From: Prochlorococcus marinus XMU1410
GTDB lineage: Bacteria > Cyanobacteriota > Cyanobacteriia > PCC-6307 > Cyanobiaceae
NCBI RefSeq assembly: GCF_017696085.1
Contig: NZ_JAAORH010000001.1
Span: forward strand, 62,001-126,000
DNA length: 64,000 nt
Direction of reading: 5' to 3'
The notes under the pieces were generated by a model. That model saw only the letters and a list, made by a program, of their open reading frames with translations, did no database searches and was not told the DNA's origin. The number at the start of each line of letters is the position of its first letter. Positions within the stretch are counted from its first letter, which is position 1. The position numbers and the translations under genes are program-made. This document shows positions 37,209 to 46,446 of this stretch, piece by piece.

Positions 37209-37592
37209 TTGGAATTAAGAACAAAAATTGTCTCAGCGGTAATAAGATCACTCAAGTTACCACCTAGGTTTCGCTTAAAAATAGTTAAAGAAGATCCAGT
37301 TAGACTTGAACTAAGTCTTACTCCTTCTTACGGTAAAAATCCAGTAATTGTTGGTATAGTTGAATCCTTAGACTTAGTCGCTCGAAGAGATAGAGAAGGT
37401 AGACTACCCAGAGATCTTCAAGGGACTTGGGACTGGACTGTAAGACATGGAAAAGTTAGTACTGGAGGTTGGAATCCTATGTTAAAAGAAGCATTGCAAA
37501 CAATGTTTGATACAGGATTGCCAGCCATTGTATTTGAGGAGTTAACTGGAGATGAGTATCGACCTGTTGATGGTGTAAGACATGTTAAATAA
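37209..37592 (+). CDS. Conserved cyanobacterial hypothetical protein
   Basis: A 127-residue basic soluble protein starting with TTG. It is well conserved in appearance: LPPRFRLKIVKEDPVRLELSL, then GKNPVIVGIVESLDLVARRD, and a Trp-rich middle GTWDWTVRHGKVSTGGWNP. I do not recognise a family with known function. It lies after the DUF2973 gene and before an hli gene, all on the forward strand. Confidence 0.7.
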   Translation: MELRTKIVSAVIRSLKLPPRFRLKIVKEDPVRLELSLTPSYGKNPVIVGIVESLDLVARRDREGRLPRDLQGTWDWTVRHGKVSTGGWNPMLKEALQTMFDTGLPAIVFEELTGDEYRPVDGVRHVK

Positions 37593-37661
37593 ATAATTAA
37601 TTATTTATCATAAATTCTTCCTTAAAACGTTAAAATAATGTGATAAACAATCTAGTTAATC

Positions 37662-37808
37662 ATGAATAATGACAATCAACCAAGATTTGGGTTCGTAAAT
37701 TTCGCAGAAACTTGGAATGGCCGTATGGCAATGATGGGTATTTTGATTGGACTTGGTACTGAATTAATTACTGGACAAAGTATTCTTCGACAGATTGGAA
37801 TAGGTTAG
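37662..37808 (+). CDS. hli: High-light-inducible protein (Hli)
   Basis: A 48-residue single-helix LHC-like protein starting with ATG. It carries GFVNFAETWNGRMAMMGILIGLGTELI, which contains the ExxNGRMAMMG chlorophyll-binding motif, and ends TGQSILRQIGIG. This is the compact canonical form, unlike the N-terminally extended Hli at 9356. It should sit in thylakoids and help protect photosystems under high light. The convergent zinc-ribbon gene ends 4 bp later. Confidence 0.93.
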   Translation: MNNDNQPRFGFVNFAETWNGRMAMMGILIGLGTELITGQSILRQIGIG

Positions 37809-37812
37809 TATT

Positions 37813-38154
37813 TTACTTAATTTCTTCTGCTTCTACTTCAATGGTACTTTCACTAGGCTTTTTATTAAATTGATTAATCTTACTTATATTCTCTAAACTT
37901 GCACCGCAATTCATGCAGGTTTCACTTAAACCTAATGATATTGCCCCACAATTACTGCATGTATTAAATTTAGATTTGTAAGAGTTAAAATACATAAACA
38001 CTAAAACTAATAATAGAAGAGGAATTAAAAATAAAAGAAGTAGGATATTTCCAACAAAGCTAATGAAAAAGTTAAATCCAAAAATTGGAATAAAAATAAG
38101 TATGATTAATGAGAAAGTAAGAAGATTTTTATTAGCTTTTAGAAAATAATTCAC
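37813..38154 (-). CDS. Membrane protein with C-terminal zinc ribbon
   Basis: A 113-residue protein. Two strongly hydrophobic helices (LLTFSLIILIFIPIFGFNFF and NILLLLFLIPLLLLVLVFMY) are followed by a zinc-ribbon motif C-S-N-C ... C-M-N-C (CSNCGAISLGLSETCMNCGA) at about 66-85 and an acidic tail ending in EVEAEEIK. The function is unknown. It lies 11 bp after the BrkB-type gene on the same strand, so both may be cotranscribed. Confidence 0.7.
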   Translation of the reverse strand: MNYFLKANKNLLTFSLIILIFIPIFGFNFFISFVGNILLLLFLIPLLLLVLVFMYFNSYKSKFNTCSNCGAISLGLSETCMNCGASLENISKINQFNKKPSESTIEVEAEEIK

Positions 38155-38165
38155 CTTAGTTAACC

Positions 38166-39095
38166 TTATCTATAATTTCTTTTTTTATTTACTAAAGTCA
38201 TATTAGCAATTACTACGCTCCAACACTGTCCAAAATATAAAATCACACCTAATAGCCATACCCACAAAGTAAGTACAAGAAAACCTCCAATAAAACCGTA
38301 TGCTTGAAATCTTACTCCTAGTGAGAGAATACTTTTACTTACTGCTAGGTTCAAAGTGGTTAGGCCAATTCCAATAAGAAAAGATCCAGGCAAAAGTGGT
38401 TTCAATGGAACTTTTCTACTGGGTAAAAGTGCTTGTAATAAAAGAGCCATTAAAGAAAAGCCAATTAGTGGTATTGCAAACTGACCAACTTGTAATAGCG
38501 GCAACTTTAATAATAAATCAGAAATAAGATTATTAGATTTTGAAAGATTTTCTAAAACGTTACTTGGGATCATCCTAAGATTTGCACTAATTTGATCTAG
38601 CACCATTAAAAAACCAATAAAGAAAACTATTAAAAAGGCTTCAACTCTATTTCGGAGAAACTTCGAAGCTTGCACTCTCCAAGCAGCATTAACTTTTTTA
38701 GAGGGGATTTCGTCCTCCCAAAGCCTATCCGAACCTCTTTGAAGAGATAGATATGCATTTCCTGCGGTAAAAAGCAAAAACATAGCCCCAAGAATACCTG
38801 CTCCAAAACCTTGATCTATCAAATTAAATAATGTTGTCTCTACTAACTCAACTACTGAAGGAGGTAAAAGCTGAGCAGCAATGGCAATTATTTGTTGATC
38901 TAATCCTTCTTGTTTTCCTAGGAACCATGAAGCTATTGAAAGAGAAATTAGAAGGATGGGAAAAAATGATTGAAGTGTGTAGTATGCAAATGCAGCGCTT
39001 AAATCAACACAATCAGATTTGCTCCATCGCTCACAAGCTCCCCATAAACTTTTCAGTATCCATGTTGAACTTCTCTGCATATTAATTTTCTTCAA
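38166..39095 (-). CDS. YihY/BrkB family membrane protein
   Basis: A 309-residue integral membrane protein with about six helices. Family marks are DLSAAFAYYTLQSFFPILLI near 30-50, the GAGILGAMFLLFTAGNAYLSLQ segment, WRVQASKFLRNR, and ALLPSRKVPLKPLLPGS. The family was once called ribonuclease BN in error; its true role is unknown, possibly transport. It appears to start a reverse pair with the zinc-ribbon membrane protein. Confidence 0.88.
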   Translation of the reverse strand: MKKINMQRSSTWILKSLWGACERWSKSDCVDLSAAFAYYTLQSFFPILLISLSIASWFLGKQEGLDQQIIAIAAQLLPPSVVELVETTLFNLIDQGFGAGILGAMFLLFTAGNAYLSLQRGSDRLWEDEIPSKKVNAAWRVQASKFLRNRVEAFLIVFFIGFLMVLDQISANLRMIPSNVLENLSKSNNLISDLLLKLPLLQVGQFAIPLIGFSLMALLLQALLPSRKVPLKPLLPGSFLIGIGLTTLNLAVSKSILSLGVRFQAYGFIGGFLVLTLWVWLLGVILYFGQCWSVVIANMTLVNKKRNYR

Positions 39096-39170
39096 ATATT
39101 TTTTATTTACTTAATTTTTATTGTATCTGATTAAGAAATTTTTCAAGCGATTTTTTTATTTATGATGCAA

Positions 39171-39971
39171 CTATTTTTCTAATAATAAATTGCCCCATGG
39201 CTTTAAAATTTCAAATTTTTCTATTGATCTACAAGCAATTAATGGAAAATTAACATCGCTCATGTCTTCTCCTGAAACTAAATTTAAAGGATCTGTTTCT
39301 AACCACTCTAAAGAACAATTGAGTTCTTCTAAGAGCAGCCAGGCTGCTGCAATATCCCATATCTTGGGGGTTGATTCTATTGCTCCGAAAGTTTGTCCCA
39401 TCGCTACACTCGTAAGATTTAGACTCGATACACCTAAGAGTCTGATTTTGCCAGGAAATACTGAGTTTGGTTTTTTTTGTAAAATTTTTATTGATCTACT
39501 ACATAAAGAAATGCATTCACTTTGACGATTATTTTGGCTAGGTTCTATTTTCTTGTTATTTAACCAAACCCCTTTACCTTTAATAGATACAAACTTTTTT
39601 TTCAATGTAGGAATTATTAAAAAAGAAGATTGTGGTTTACCATCAACGAACCTTGCTACAGATATAGACCAGTAAGGAATACCGGCAGCAAAATTTGTTG
39701 TCCCATCGAGTGGATCAACTACCCAGTAAGCTTTTGAATTTGGAATTAACTTTTGCCCTTCTTCACTAAGGACGCCTTCTCCTGGAGCTATTGAAGCTAA
39801 GCCATCTACGATCGTTTTGTCACTCCATAAATCACAACTTGTTAGTAATGATCCATCTGCTTTATTGCTGGCGCTGATATTACCAAAATCTTTTGTTTGA
39901 CGTTGACTAACCAATTCAAGTAAAGAATCTAATTCAAATAGTTGCTTATTAGTTAAATTTGATGGATTCAT
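39171..39971 (-). CDS. Inositol monophosphatase family phosphatase
   Basis: Mg-dependent sugar- or nucleotide-phosphate phosphatase of 266 residues. The metal-binding motifs are present: LSEEGQKL near 77, WVVDPLDGTTNFAAGIP near 88-104, and IWDIAAAWLLLEE near 210. Members act on inositol phosphate, fructose bisphosphate or histidinol phosphate, so the substrate cannot be told by eye. I chose the ATG at 39971, 2 bases after the TolC-like stop; a TTG at 39986 would overlap that gene by 13 bp. Confidence 0.88.
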   Translation of the reverse strand: MNPSNLTNKQLFELDSLLELVSQRQTKDFGNISASNKADGSLLTSCDLWSDKTIVDGLASIAPGEGVLSEEGQKLIPNSKAYWVVDPLDGTTNFAAGIPYWSISVARFVDGKPQSSFLIIPTLKKKFVSIKGKGVWLNNKKIEPSQNNRQSECISLCSRSIKILQKKPNSVFPGKIRLLGVSSLNLTSVAMGQTFGAIESTPKIWDIAAAWLLLEELNCSLEWLETDPLNLVSGEDMSDVNFPLIACRSIEKFEILKPWGNLLLEK

Positions 39972-39973
39972 CT

Positions 39974-41401
39974 TTATAAATTGCAAATAGACTCTTTATC
40001 TTTAATTTTAGTATTATTACTATCCAAACAATTTTTACTTTTATCAAGGAAAGTTAATCTTTCTAATTCATCTACATTCAGATTGTAATTATATATTGCA
40101 TTAATATTTTTTGATTTCGCATTACTTAATTCACTTTGCCTAACAAGAACATCTTTTAGAGTTGATATTCCGACATCATATCTAAGTCTGGAAAGCCTTA
40201 CAGACTCTTTGCTAGATTCAATTTCTTTAAGAGAAGAGATTATTTTTTCTTCATTTAATTTAAGATTTAAATAGGTTTTACTAATACTCGTGGTTAAAAC
40301 ATTTTTTAGATTTTCATAAGCATATTTTTCGGATTCTGCATCTGCGATTTTTGATTTATAGGAGTTGTTATTTTGTCCGCCATCAAAAATACTCCATGCA
40401 AAATTTAGACTTATGGTATTTGTATAATTAGACCCAGATTTTCCAGAGTCGATATTAGTTACTAAAGAGTCACCCCTTGAAAATGTACTAGATAATGAAT
40501 TACTGATATAGATATTTGGCTTATTTTGAGCTAAAAAGCTCTCTGCTTGGCTCTTTTTGATTGATTTTTGAAGAATAAGGTTTTTTAAGGAAAGATTTTT
40601 ATCCAAACCCTCATTAATATTCCTATTCAATTTATGATTCCAAAATCCTACAAGATTTTGCTCTTTATTAGTTTCGAAATCTCCCTTGATGTTAAGAATC
40701 TCTTTAAGAGAAATTTTATTAATTTCATGTTCTATTTTCTTTTCATTAAGTGATTGTTGATCTCGAGATAATTGAGCTTCTGCTTCAAGAACTTCAAATT
40801 TTGTACCAATTCCAGCATCTAGCTTCGCTTTAGCATTTTCTAAACTTGTAATTGATAAATCAAGTGTGAATTTTTTATTTTGAATATCTTGATATGACTT
40901 TTTGTTTTTGTGATATCTGATTCTTGCTTCTTGAATTAAATCTTTTTTCTTAATCTCATAATTATTTTTTGCAATTTTGTAATTTGTTTCGGCAATTTTA
41001 ATTTCAGATCCTCTTAGCGGGGCAATTACATCCCATTTAATATTCAGGGAGGGATTAGCCGAAAATTGTGATGTTTTTAAAGTAGGTGAATTACTTTCGT
41101 AATTTTTACTTGCGACATATTTTGGTAACCCATTGGCTTGTAAATCTAAGGATGGGTATCTTTTGGCAATTTGACTAGAAAGATTAAAGCTTGCAGAGGC
41201 TACTAGGTTTTGTAATGATTTTAATTCTTGATTATTTAATACAAGTTTTTCAATCTCTTTATAATCAACAAAAGTAATATTTGATTTTTCTTCTAAAACA
41301 TTATCAATGTAATTTTTTGTTTCGCTCGATAGAACATTAAAGGTATTCATACTTAGAGTAAGCGGGAATAATAAGAAAGGATTTATTACTCTTCTAAGCA
41401 T
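39974..41401 (-). CDS. TolC family outer membrane efflux protein
   Basis: Outer membrane channel protein of 475 residues with an N-terminal signal sequence (RRVINPFLLFPLTLSMNTF). The chain is dominated by two long helical repeats separated by beta segments, as in TolC: LLIQEARIRYHKNKKSYQDIQ-type helices and VRLSRLRYDVGISTLKDVLVRQSELS near 400. It would pair with an inner membrane exporter; none is adjacent. The TIGR03279-type gene lies 26 bp upstream on the same strand. Confidence 0.85.
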   Translation of the reverse strand: MLRRVINPFLLFPLTLSMNTFNVLSSETKNYIDNVLEEKSNITFVDYKEIEKLVLNNQELKSLQNLVASASFNLSSQIAKRYPSLDLQANGLPKYVASKNYESNSPTLKTSQFSANPSLNIKWDVIAPLRGSEIKIAETNYKIAKNNYEIKKKDLIQEARIRYHKNKKSYQDIQNKKFTLDLSITSLENAKAKLDAGIGTKFEVLEAEAQLSRDQQSLNEKKIEHEINKISLKEILNIKGDFETNKEQNLVGFWNHKLNRNINEGLDKNLSLKNLILQKSIKKSQAESFLAQNKPNIYISNSLSSTFSRGDSLVTNIDSGKSGSNYTNTISLNFAWSIFDGGQNNNSYKSKIADAESEKYAYENLKNVLTTSISKTYLNLKLNEEKIISSLKEIESSKESVRLSRLRYDVGISTLKDVLVRQSELSNAKSKNINAIYNYNLNVDELERLTFLDKSKNCLDSNNTKIKDKESICNL

Positions 41402-41426
41402 GTTCTATAGTATCGAAAATATTCGA

Positions 41427-42806
41427 TTAACCAATCAAAGTATTAATAATATCATTTGAATCATCAAGAACGTGAATTTTAGTATTTATTTGATTCTCAA
41501 CTTCTTGAATATTTTTATCATCTAAAAATAAATCAGTATTAATTTTTAACATAATAGATGGTATGTAAACAGCTTCTCCTAAATCCTTATTTTTCAGCCC
41601 GTAAATTAGATCTTCTCCAGTAAGAAGACCAGTAACAACTTGATCTTGACCCCAATAAATACTTGGCAAACCATATAAATTAATTGTTAATCCATTAATT
41701 AAGTTTAATTTCTTAACTGTAGGAATTAGTGCTTCATAAACTAATTTACCGACAATCCAACTAACTTTTTTTGGCTTTTTTACTTTTTGGGGTAGGTTTT
41801 GAGTCTTCTCTCTTAATGCTTCTAGAAAGTTTCTAATAGTCCCAACTCCATTAGATTCTTGTGGCATATTTTCGTAGGTTTTGTAACTAGGTAAATTTGT
41901 ACCAGCAATTAAATACCATTCGTCTGCTAGCCAACAAAAACGAGTCCCAAGAGTATTTTGTAGAGAGGCTTGCATTCTCTCTACTTGTCTAATAGTTTTT
42001 TTTGCGTATTCTGGGCTTATTGATTTCAATCCATCATTTTCAGGTCTAAATTTTGTAAGCCCTACAGGAACTATTGCGACTGAAAGTACTGTTTGAAAGG
42101 TTTTTTTGTAGAATTCAGCAAGTTCCAAAATTGATTTCTCAAGAATATCCCCATCATTTATATCTGGACAAACAACAATTTGAGCATGTATTTGAATAGA
42201 GTTTTTTTCAAACCACGAAATTTGATCAAGTATCACTCCTGCTTTTTTATTTTTTAATAATTTTTCTCTTGTGGCGGGATCAGTAGCATGCACTGAAATA
42301 AAAAGTGGGGATAGTTTTTGCATAGCAATTCTTTCCCAGTCTTCTTTTTTTAAATTCGTAAGAGTTAAATAAGAGCCATATAGGAAACTTAATCTATAAT
42401 CATCATCTTTTATATAAAGGCTTTTTCTTTTACCACTTGGCTGTTGATCAATAAAACAAAATGGACATCTATTATTGCATTGCTTGATTGAATCAAATAA
42501 TGCATCTTTAAAATTTATACCTAAATTAACGTCTTGATCTTTTTCAATATTTATATTGTGAATCTCATTATTTTTATCTAAAACTGATATGTCTAAAATT
42601 TCTTCACTAATCAGAATCTGATAATCAATTAAATCTCTTGGTTTTTTCCCATTAATACTAATAATTGAATCACCCGATTCAAATCCTATTTCTTGAGCAA
42701 TGGAATTAGCTTCAATACTTTCAATTTCTGCAGGGTTTATTTTATAAGTAATATTAGGAACCAAAAGATCATTGGGATCTTCCGTGTAATTAATTTCTTG
42801 CCACAC
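41427..42806 (-). CDS. PDZ / radical-SAM / DUF512 FeS protein (cyanobacterial type)
   Basis: A 459-residue protein. Residues about 30-70 look like a short PDZ-type domain (SIAQEIGFESGDSIISINGKK). The centre has CNNRCPFCFIDQQPSGKR, a CxxxCxxC radical-SAM-like cluster site near 110. The C-terminal half is DUF512 (FRPENDGLKSISPE). This architecture matches the cyanobacterial TIGR03279 group of putative FeS oxidoreductases; the substrate is unknown. The start is GTG. Confidence 0.85.
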   Translation of the reverse strand: MWQEINYTEDPNDLLVPNITYKINPAEIESIEANSIAQEIGFESGDSIISINGKKPRDLIDYQILISEEILDISVLDKNNEIHNINIEKDQDVNLGINFKDALFDSIKQCNNRCPFCFIDQQPSGKRKSLYIKDDDYRLSFLYGSYLTLTNLKKEDWERIAMQKLSPLFISVHATDPATREKLLKNKKAGVILDQISWFEKNSIQIHAQIVVCPDINDGDILEKSILELAEFYKKTFQTVLSVAIVPVGLTKFRPENDGLKSISPEYAKKTIRQVERMQASLQNTLGTRFCWLADEWYLIAGTNLPSYKTYENMPQESNGVGTIRNFLEALREKTQNLPQKVKKPKKVSWIVGKLVYEALIPTVKKLNLINGLTINLYGLPSIYWGQDQVVTGLLTGEDLIYGLKNKDLGEAVYIPSIMLKINTDLFLDDKNIQEVENQINTKIHVLDDSNDIINTLIG

Positions 42807-42852
42807 AATTTAAGGCCAAATACTCTTATTTATATTTATTCTAAACTTATAT

Positions 42853-42966
42853 ATGACTCAAAGTGTATTAAATACTTTTAAAAAAGTAAATATAGGTGTG
42901 ATATTGTGGGCCTTTTATTTATTAAAATATGGCATTCGCAGTTTTCTAAAACACGATTTAGATTAA
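42853..42966 (+). CDS. Possible 37-residue single-helix membrane peptide
   Basis: An ATG-started ORF with a basic N-terminus (TFKKVN) and one hydrophobic helix, IGVILWAFYLLKYGI, ending in RSFLKHDLD. It fills the gap ahead of the DUF3120 gene with 18 bp to its start. It does not match PsbY, PsaM, PetN or Psb30 as I know them. Supported only by position and hydrophobic pattern. Confidence 0.35.
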   Translation: MTQSVLNTFKKVNIGVILWAFYLLKYGIRSFLKHDLD

Positions 42967-42984
42967 TTAAAATAAAGTTTTTCA

Positions 42985-43749
42985 TTGAAAGAATTAATTA
43001 CAAAAAATTTAGAAGTAAAAGATAAATTCAACTATGAATCTCATAAGAAAGTTGATTCATACGAAAATAGTTTTTTATCAAATCCTATATCCTTAAGATT
43101 GTGGTCTTCTTTTTTTGTAATTTTACCTATTTTTGTTCAAGCCCCTTGGGTTAGATTAGAACCAATAAGTGCTCTTTGTTTTACTTTTTTTATTGTCTTA
43201 GTGGCAATTGTTTTGAAGAAAGAATCAAATAAGTGGTTTATTGTCAGTTCATTATTACTTGGGGTATCAGGTAGTTGGCTTGGTGGATGTTTGTTCTGGG
43301 GATGGTTAAGCCCATTTCCTATCTTACACATACCTGTTGAAGCTGTAGTTCTCCCATTAGCTTTAATTGGATTTGGTACTAATTGGAAAATAGGTTCAAG
43401 TTTTTATATCTCTTCTTTATTTGGAACCGCAGTTACCGACATTACAATATTTTTAATCGGAATCATGGACCAATGGAGGCAGGTAATTACAGCAGATTCT
43501 GAAAATGCTCCTATGATTCTTCAAAAAACCTCTGAGAGTCTTATTCAAATAAAATCATTATCTATTATCATTTTTGTTGCTCTTATACTTTGGTTTATTT
43601 CAAAAGAAATTTTAGATTCTGCCACAATTAATACTACTAGCGGTAAAGCACTCTTAGTTTCTGGTTACGTAATTCAAACGACATTAATTGTTGATGGTAT
43701 TTTTATTGTTTTAGCAATTCTGCAACCAACTTTTAGTGGATTGGTTTAA
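42985..43749 (+). CDS. DUF3120 family membrane protein
   Basis: A 254-residue integral membrane protein with about six helices, such as LWSSFFVILPIFVQAPWVRL and WFIVSSLLLGVSGSWLGGCLFWGW. This arrangement and its position next to nadB fit the cyanobacterial DUF3120 family. The start is TTG. Its TAA overlaps the nadB ATG by one base, implying translational coupling. Function unknown; the coupling with nadB hints at a link with NAD synthesis or simple operon packing. Confidence 0.7.
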   Translation: MKELITKNLEVKDKFNYESHKKVDSYENSFLSNPISLRLWSSFFVILPIFVQAPWVRLEPISALCFTFFIVLVAIVLKKESNKWFIVSSLLLGVSGSWLGGCLFWGWLSPFPILHIPVEAVVLPLALIGFGTNWKIGSSFYISSLFGTAVTDITIFLIGIMDQWRQVITADSENAPMILQKTSESLIQIKSLSIIIFVALILWFISKEILDSATINTTSGKALLVSGYVIQTTLIVDGIFIVLAILQPTFSGLV

Positions 43750-45416
43750 TGTTAAGGCCTCCATTTTCGCAAGAACCGATACCAATAAATAATTGGGATG
43801 TAATTGTTATAGGCGCTGGAGCTGCTGGTCTTATGACTTGTCTTGAATTACCCTCAAATTTTAAAGTGCTCCTTTTAAATAGAAATACTAGTAAGGTATC
43901 TTCCAGTAGATGGGCTCAAGGAGGAATTGCATCTGTTGTTAGACAAGATGATTCCTTTGATCTTCATGCTGAAGATACTTTAAAAGCAGGTGATGGACTA
44001 TGTGATTTTCAAGCTGTAGAAATGCTAGTTAAAGAAGCTCCAGGTTGTGTAGAAAGGTTGCAGAATTTAGGGATGATTTTTGATCAAAGTTCTGATCAAC
44101 TAGCTACTACCTTGGAGGCAGCCCATTCACGAAGAAGAGTCTTACATGTTAAAGATCGTACTGGACGAGCATTAGTTGAAGTTCTAGAAGATCATATTGA
44201 GAATCAAAAAAATATTCTTCACTGCAGGGGTGTAAGAGTAACTGAACTTCTCGTTGAAAATAATGAATGTAGAGGAGTTCAGGTTCTTGATGGAGCAAAT
44301 TTATATTGGATTAAATCTAGAGCTGTTGTTTTGGCTACAGGTGGGGGTGGGCACTTATTTACAAATACAACAAATCCTGCTCAATCCTCTGGTGAAGGGA
44401 TTGCTCTAGCATGGAAAGCAGGAGCTGCTATCGAAGATTTAGAGTTCGTGCAATTTCATCCAACAGCTTTAAAATTTTATGGTGCACCTTGCTTCTTAAT
44501 ATCTGAGGCACTTAGAGGGGAAGGGGCGATTTTAGTTGATAAAAATGGTGAAAGTCCAGTTAAAAATCTTCAAAATCGTGATCTAGCTACTAGAGATCAG
44601 GTAAGTAGAGCAATAATGAAAAATATGCATGATAATAATGTGGAACATGTTGGCTTAGATCTTCGGTATATTGACCCAGAAAAAATTGTAGAACGCTTCC
44701 CCACGATTTTAAGTCGATGTCAGGATTATGGCGTTAACCCTTTAAATGAGGTTATTCCCGTAGCTCCTGCAGCTCATTATTGGATGGGAGGTGTTAAAAC
44801 TGATCTAAATGCATCTTCAACAAGAAAAGGATTATATGCCGTTGGAGAAGTTGCTTCTACAGGTGTGCATGGTGCTAATAGACTGGCAAGTAATTCACTG
44901 ATGGAGTGTCTTGTTTTCGCAAGAAAAATGTCTTCAATTATTTTGAATGACCTTTCTAAATTTGATAAGTCTGATAGATCATTTCAAGAGTTTGATATTG
45001 AAGATCCTAAAGAAGATCAAATTTCTATAATTGCTGAAAAAATTGATGAACTAAGAAAACTATGTTGGATAAATTTAGGTGTATCTCGAAATAAGGTAAA
45101 TATGAGTAAATTTTTAAATTATATTCAAAATGATATAGATAAATTTAATAAGAATGATTTACTAAATAGTCTTGAAAAAATAAAATTTGATCAAAAAATA
45201 AAACTTAGTGAACGTAATAGAAGAGCATTAAATCTTTTACTTGATTTAAAGAATAGACAAATAACCACAATAACTTTATTAAAAGCTTGTCTATTTAGAG
45301 AAGAAAGTAGAGGAGGGCATTATAGAGATGATTACCCTGATAAAGATAAAAATTGGGAATGTCATACTAGACAACAGTTAGATCAAAAAATTAAAAAAAG
45401 ATTTGTTAAAAATTAA
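43749..45416 (+). CDS. nadB: L-aspartate oxidase
   Basis: FAD enzyme that oxidises aspartate to iminoaspartate, the first step of de novo NAD synthesis with NadA. The 555-residue protein has VIVIGAGAAGLMTCLEL at about 19-35, SSRWAQGGIASV, the substrate-loop motifs FVQFHPTAL and ISEALRGEGAILVD, HGANRLASNSLMECLVFA near 380, and the C-terminal helical domain ending SRGGHYRDDYP. It overlaps the upstream DUF3120 gene by one base and the convergent VKOR gene by 11 bp. Confidence 0.96.
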   Translation: MLRPPFSQEPIPINNWDVIVIGAGAAGLMTCLELPSNFKVLLLNRNTSKVSSSRWAQGGIASVVRQDDSFDLHAEDTLKAGDGLCDFQAVEMLVKEAPGCVERLQNLGMIFDQSSDQLATTLEAAHSRRRVLHVKDRTGRALVEVLEDHIENQKNILHCRGVRVTELLVENNECRGVQVLDGANLYWIKSRAVVLATGGGGHLFTNTTNPAQSSGEGIALAWKAGAAIEDLEFVQFHPTALKFYGAPCFLISEALRGEGAILVDKNGESPVKNLQNRDLATRDQVSRAIMKNMHDNNVEHVGLDLRYIDPEKIVERFPTILSRCQDYGVNPLNEVIPVAPAAHYWMGGVKTDLNASSTRKGLYAVGEVASTGVHGANRLASNSLMECLVFARKMSSIILNDLSKFDKSDRSFQEFDIEDPKEDQISIIAEKIDELRKLCWINLGVSRNKVNMSKFLNYIQNDIDKFNKNDLLNSLEKIKFDQKIKLSERNRRALNLLLDLKNRQITTITLLKACLFREESRGGHYRDDYPDKDKNWECHTRQQLDQKIKKRFVKN

Positions 45417-46341
45417 GATCTCCTTGATAGTCGGTTTTTGTTGCTAATTCATATAAGTCACGCGTACCACTGATAATTTCACCATTTATTTCCCAAGAAG
45501 GAAATCCACTAATTCCTTTAGTTTGGCATAGCTCATACTCATTATCTTTACCATCTTTAGCACACTCAACTACTTTTAACTCTTTCACTGCTTCCTTACC
45601 AAATAATTGTTTCTGATCGTGGCAATGTGGGCACCAGTATGCACTATACATAACAATATTGTTTTCACTTAAAAATTTTGCAAACTTTACCTTCTGGGGA
45701 GAGCTTGAAGTGGTAATTATTGGCGATACATTTTCAGTGGGGTTTGCAATATCAATAGCATTAGAAGGGTCAACGTTTGTTGACCAAATTAGGCCCCCCA
45801 GCAGGACACTAATGGCTACAGTGAAACCTCTAAAAATCATAGGTTCTCTACTTTCGAACTTTGCTCCAATCATAGAAATTATAAAGATAGAAAACGATAA
45901 AATTGCTGATAGTATACAAAAAAAGCAATATGCTTGAATCTTAAAAAACATTATATTTATCAATAAAAAGCTAAATGTTGATGACGCACAAGAAATTAGA
46001 AATACTAACCACCATAAAAACTTATTTAGTTTTTCTTTTGGGGAAATTAAATTAAGCGAGATTATTATTGTGATAACTAATATTGATAAATATGTTATAA
46101 ATCCAGCTAATGAGAGAGGTATATTAAATTGATTATTTTCAAATAAAGTGCCCCAAGGACTATTTAAAACTGTTTCACAACCATTTTTTATCCCTGGACA
46201 TGAAAGCGAAGTAAATAATCCCCAGTTTTTTAAAGTAATCGAACCAGTATCAACTATGCCTATAGTGCTAAGAATTGCTATTACGGTTTTTGGCCATTTC
46301 AAATCTTTTTTATTTCTTCTGTTTAAAGTCTTAAGGGCCAT
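45406..46341 (-). CDS. VKOR domain fused to thioredoxin-like domain
   Basis: A bifunctional disulfide-forming membrane protein of 311 residues, like other cyanobacterial VKOR homologues that work in the lumen or periplasm with quinone as oxidant. About four helices carry the paired cysteines SCPGIKNGCETV near 48-56 and the CxxC AYCFFCILSA near 137-141. After a linker, a thioredoxin-like domain holds YWCPHCHDQ near 235. This set of cysteines is what an oxidase passing disulfides to its own Trx domain needs. Confidence 0.93.
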   Translation of the reverse strand: MALKTLNRRNKKDLKWPKTVIAILSTIGIVDTGSITLKNWGLFTSLSCPGIKNGCETVLNSPWGTLFENNQFNIPLSLAGFITYLSILVITIIISLNLISPKEKLNKFLWWLVFLISCASSTFSFLLINIMFFKIQAYCFFCILSAILSFSIFIISMIGAKFESREPMIFRGFTVAISVLLGGLIWSTNVDPSNAIDIANPTENVSPIITTSSSPQKVKFAKFLSENNIVMYSAYWCPHCHDQKQLFGKEAVKELKVVECAKDGKDNEYELCQTKGISGFPSWEINGEIISGTRDLYELATKTDYQGDLNF

Positions 46342-46446
46342 ACAAAAAGAAAGTTTGTTATTTACATTATCTATCTTAATATTATCTTGGCATGAGAGTT
46401 ATATACGAAATGCTGTTTAAATCTCTTAATTCTTATTTCTCAAGTT

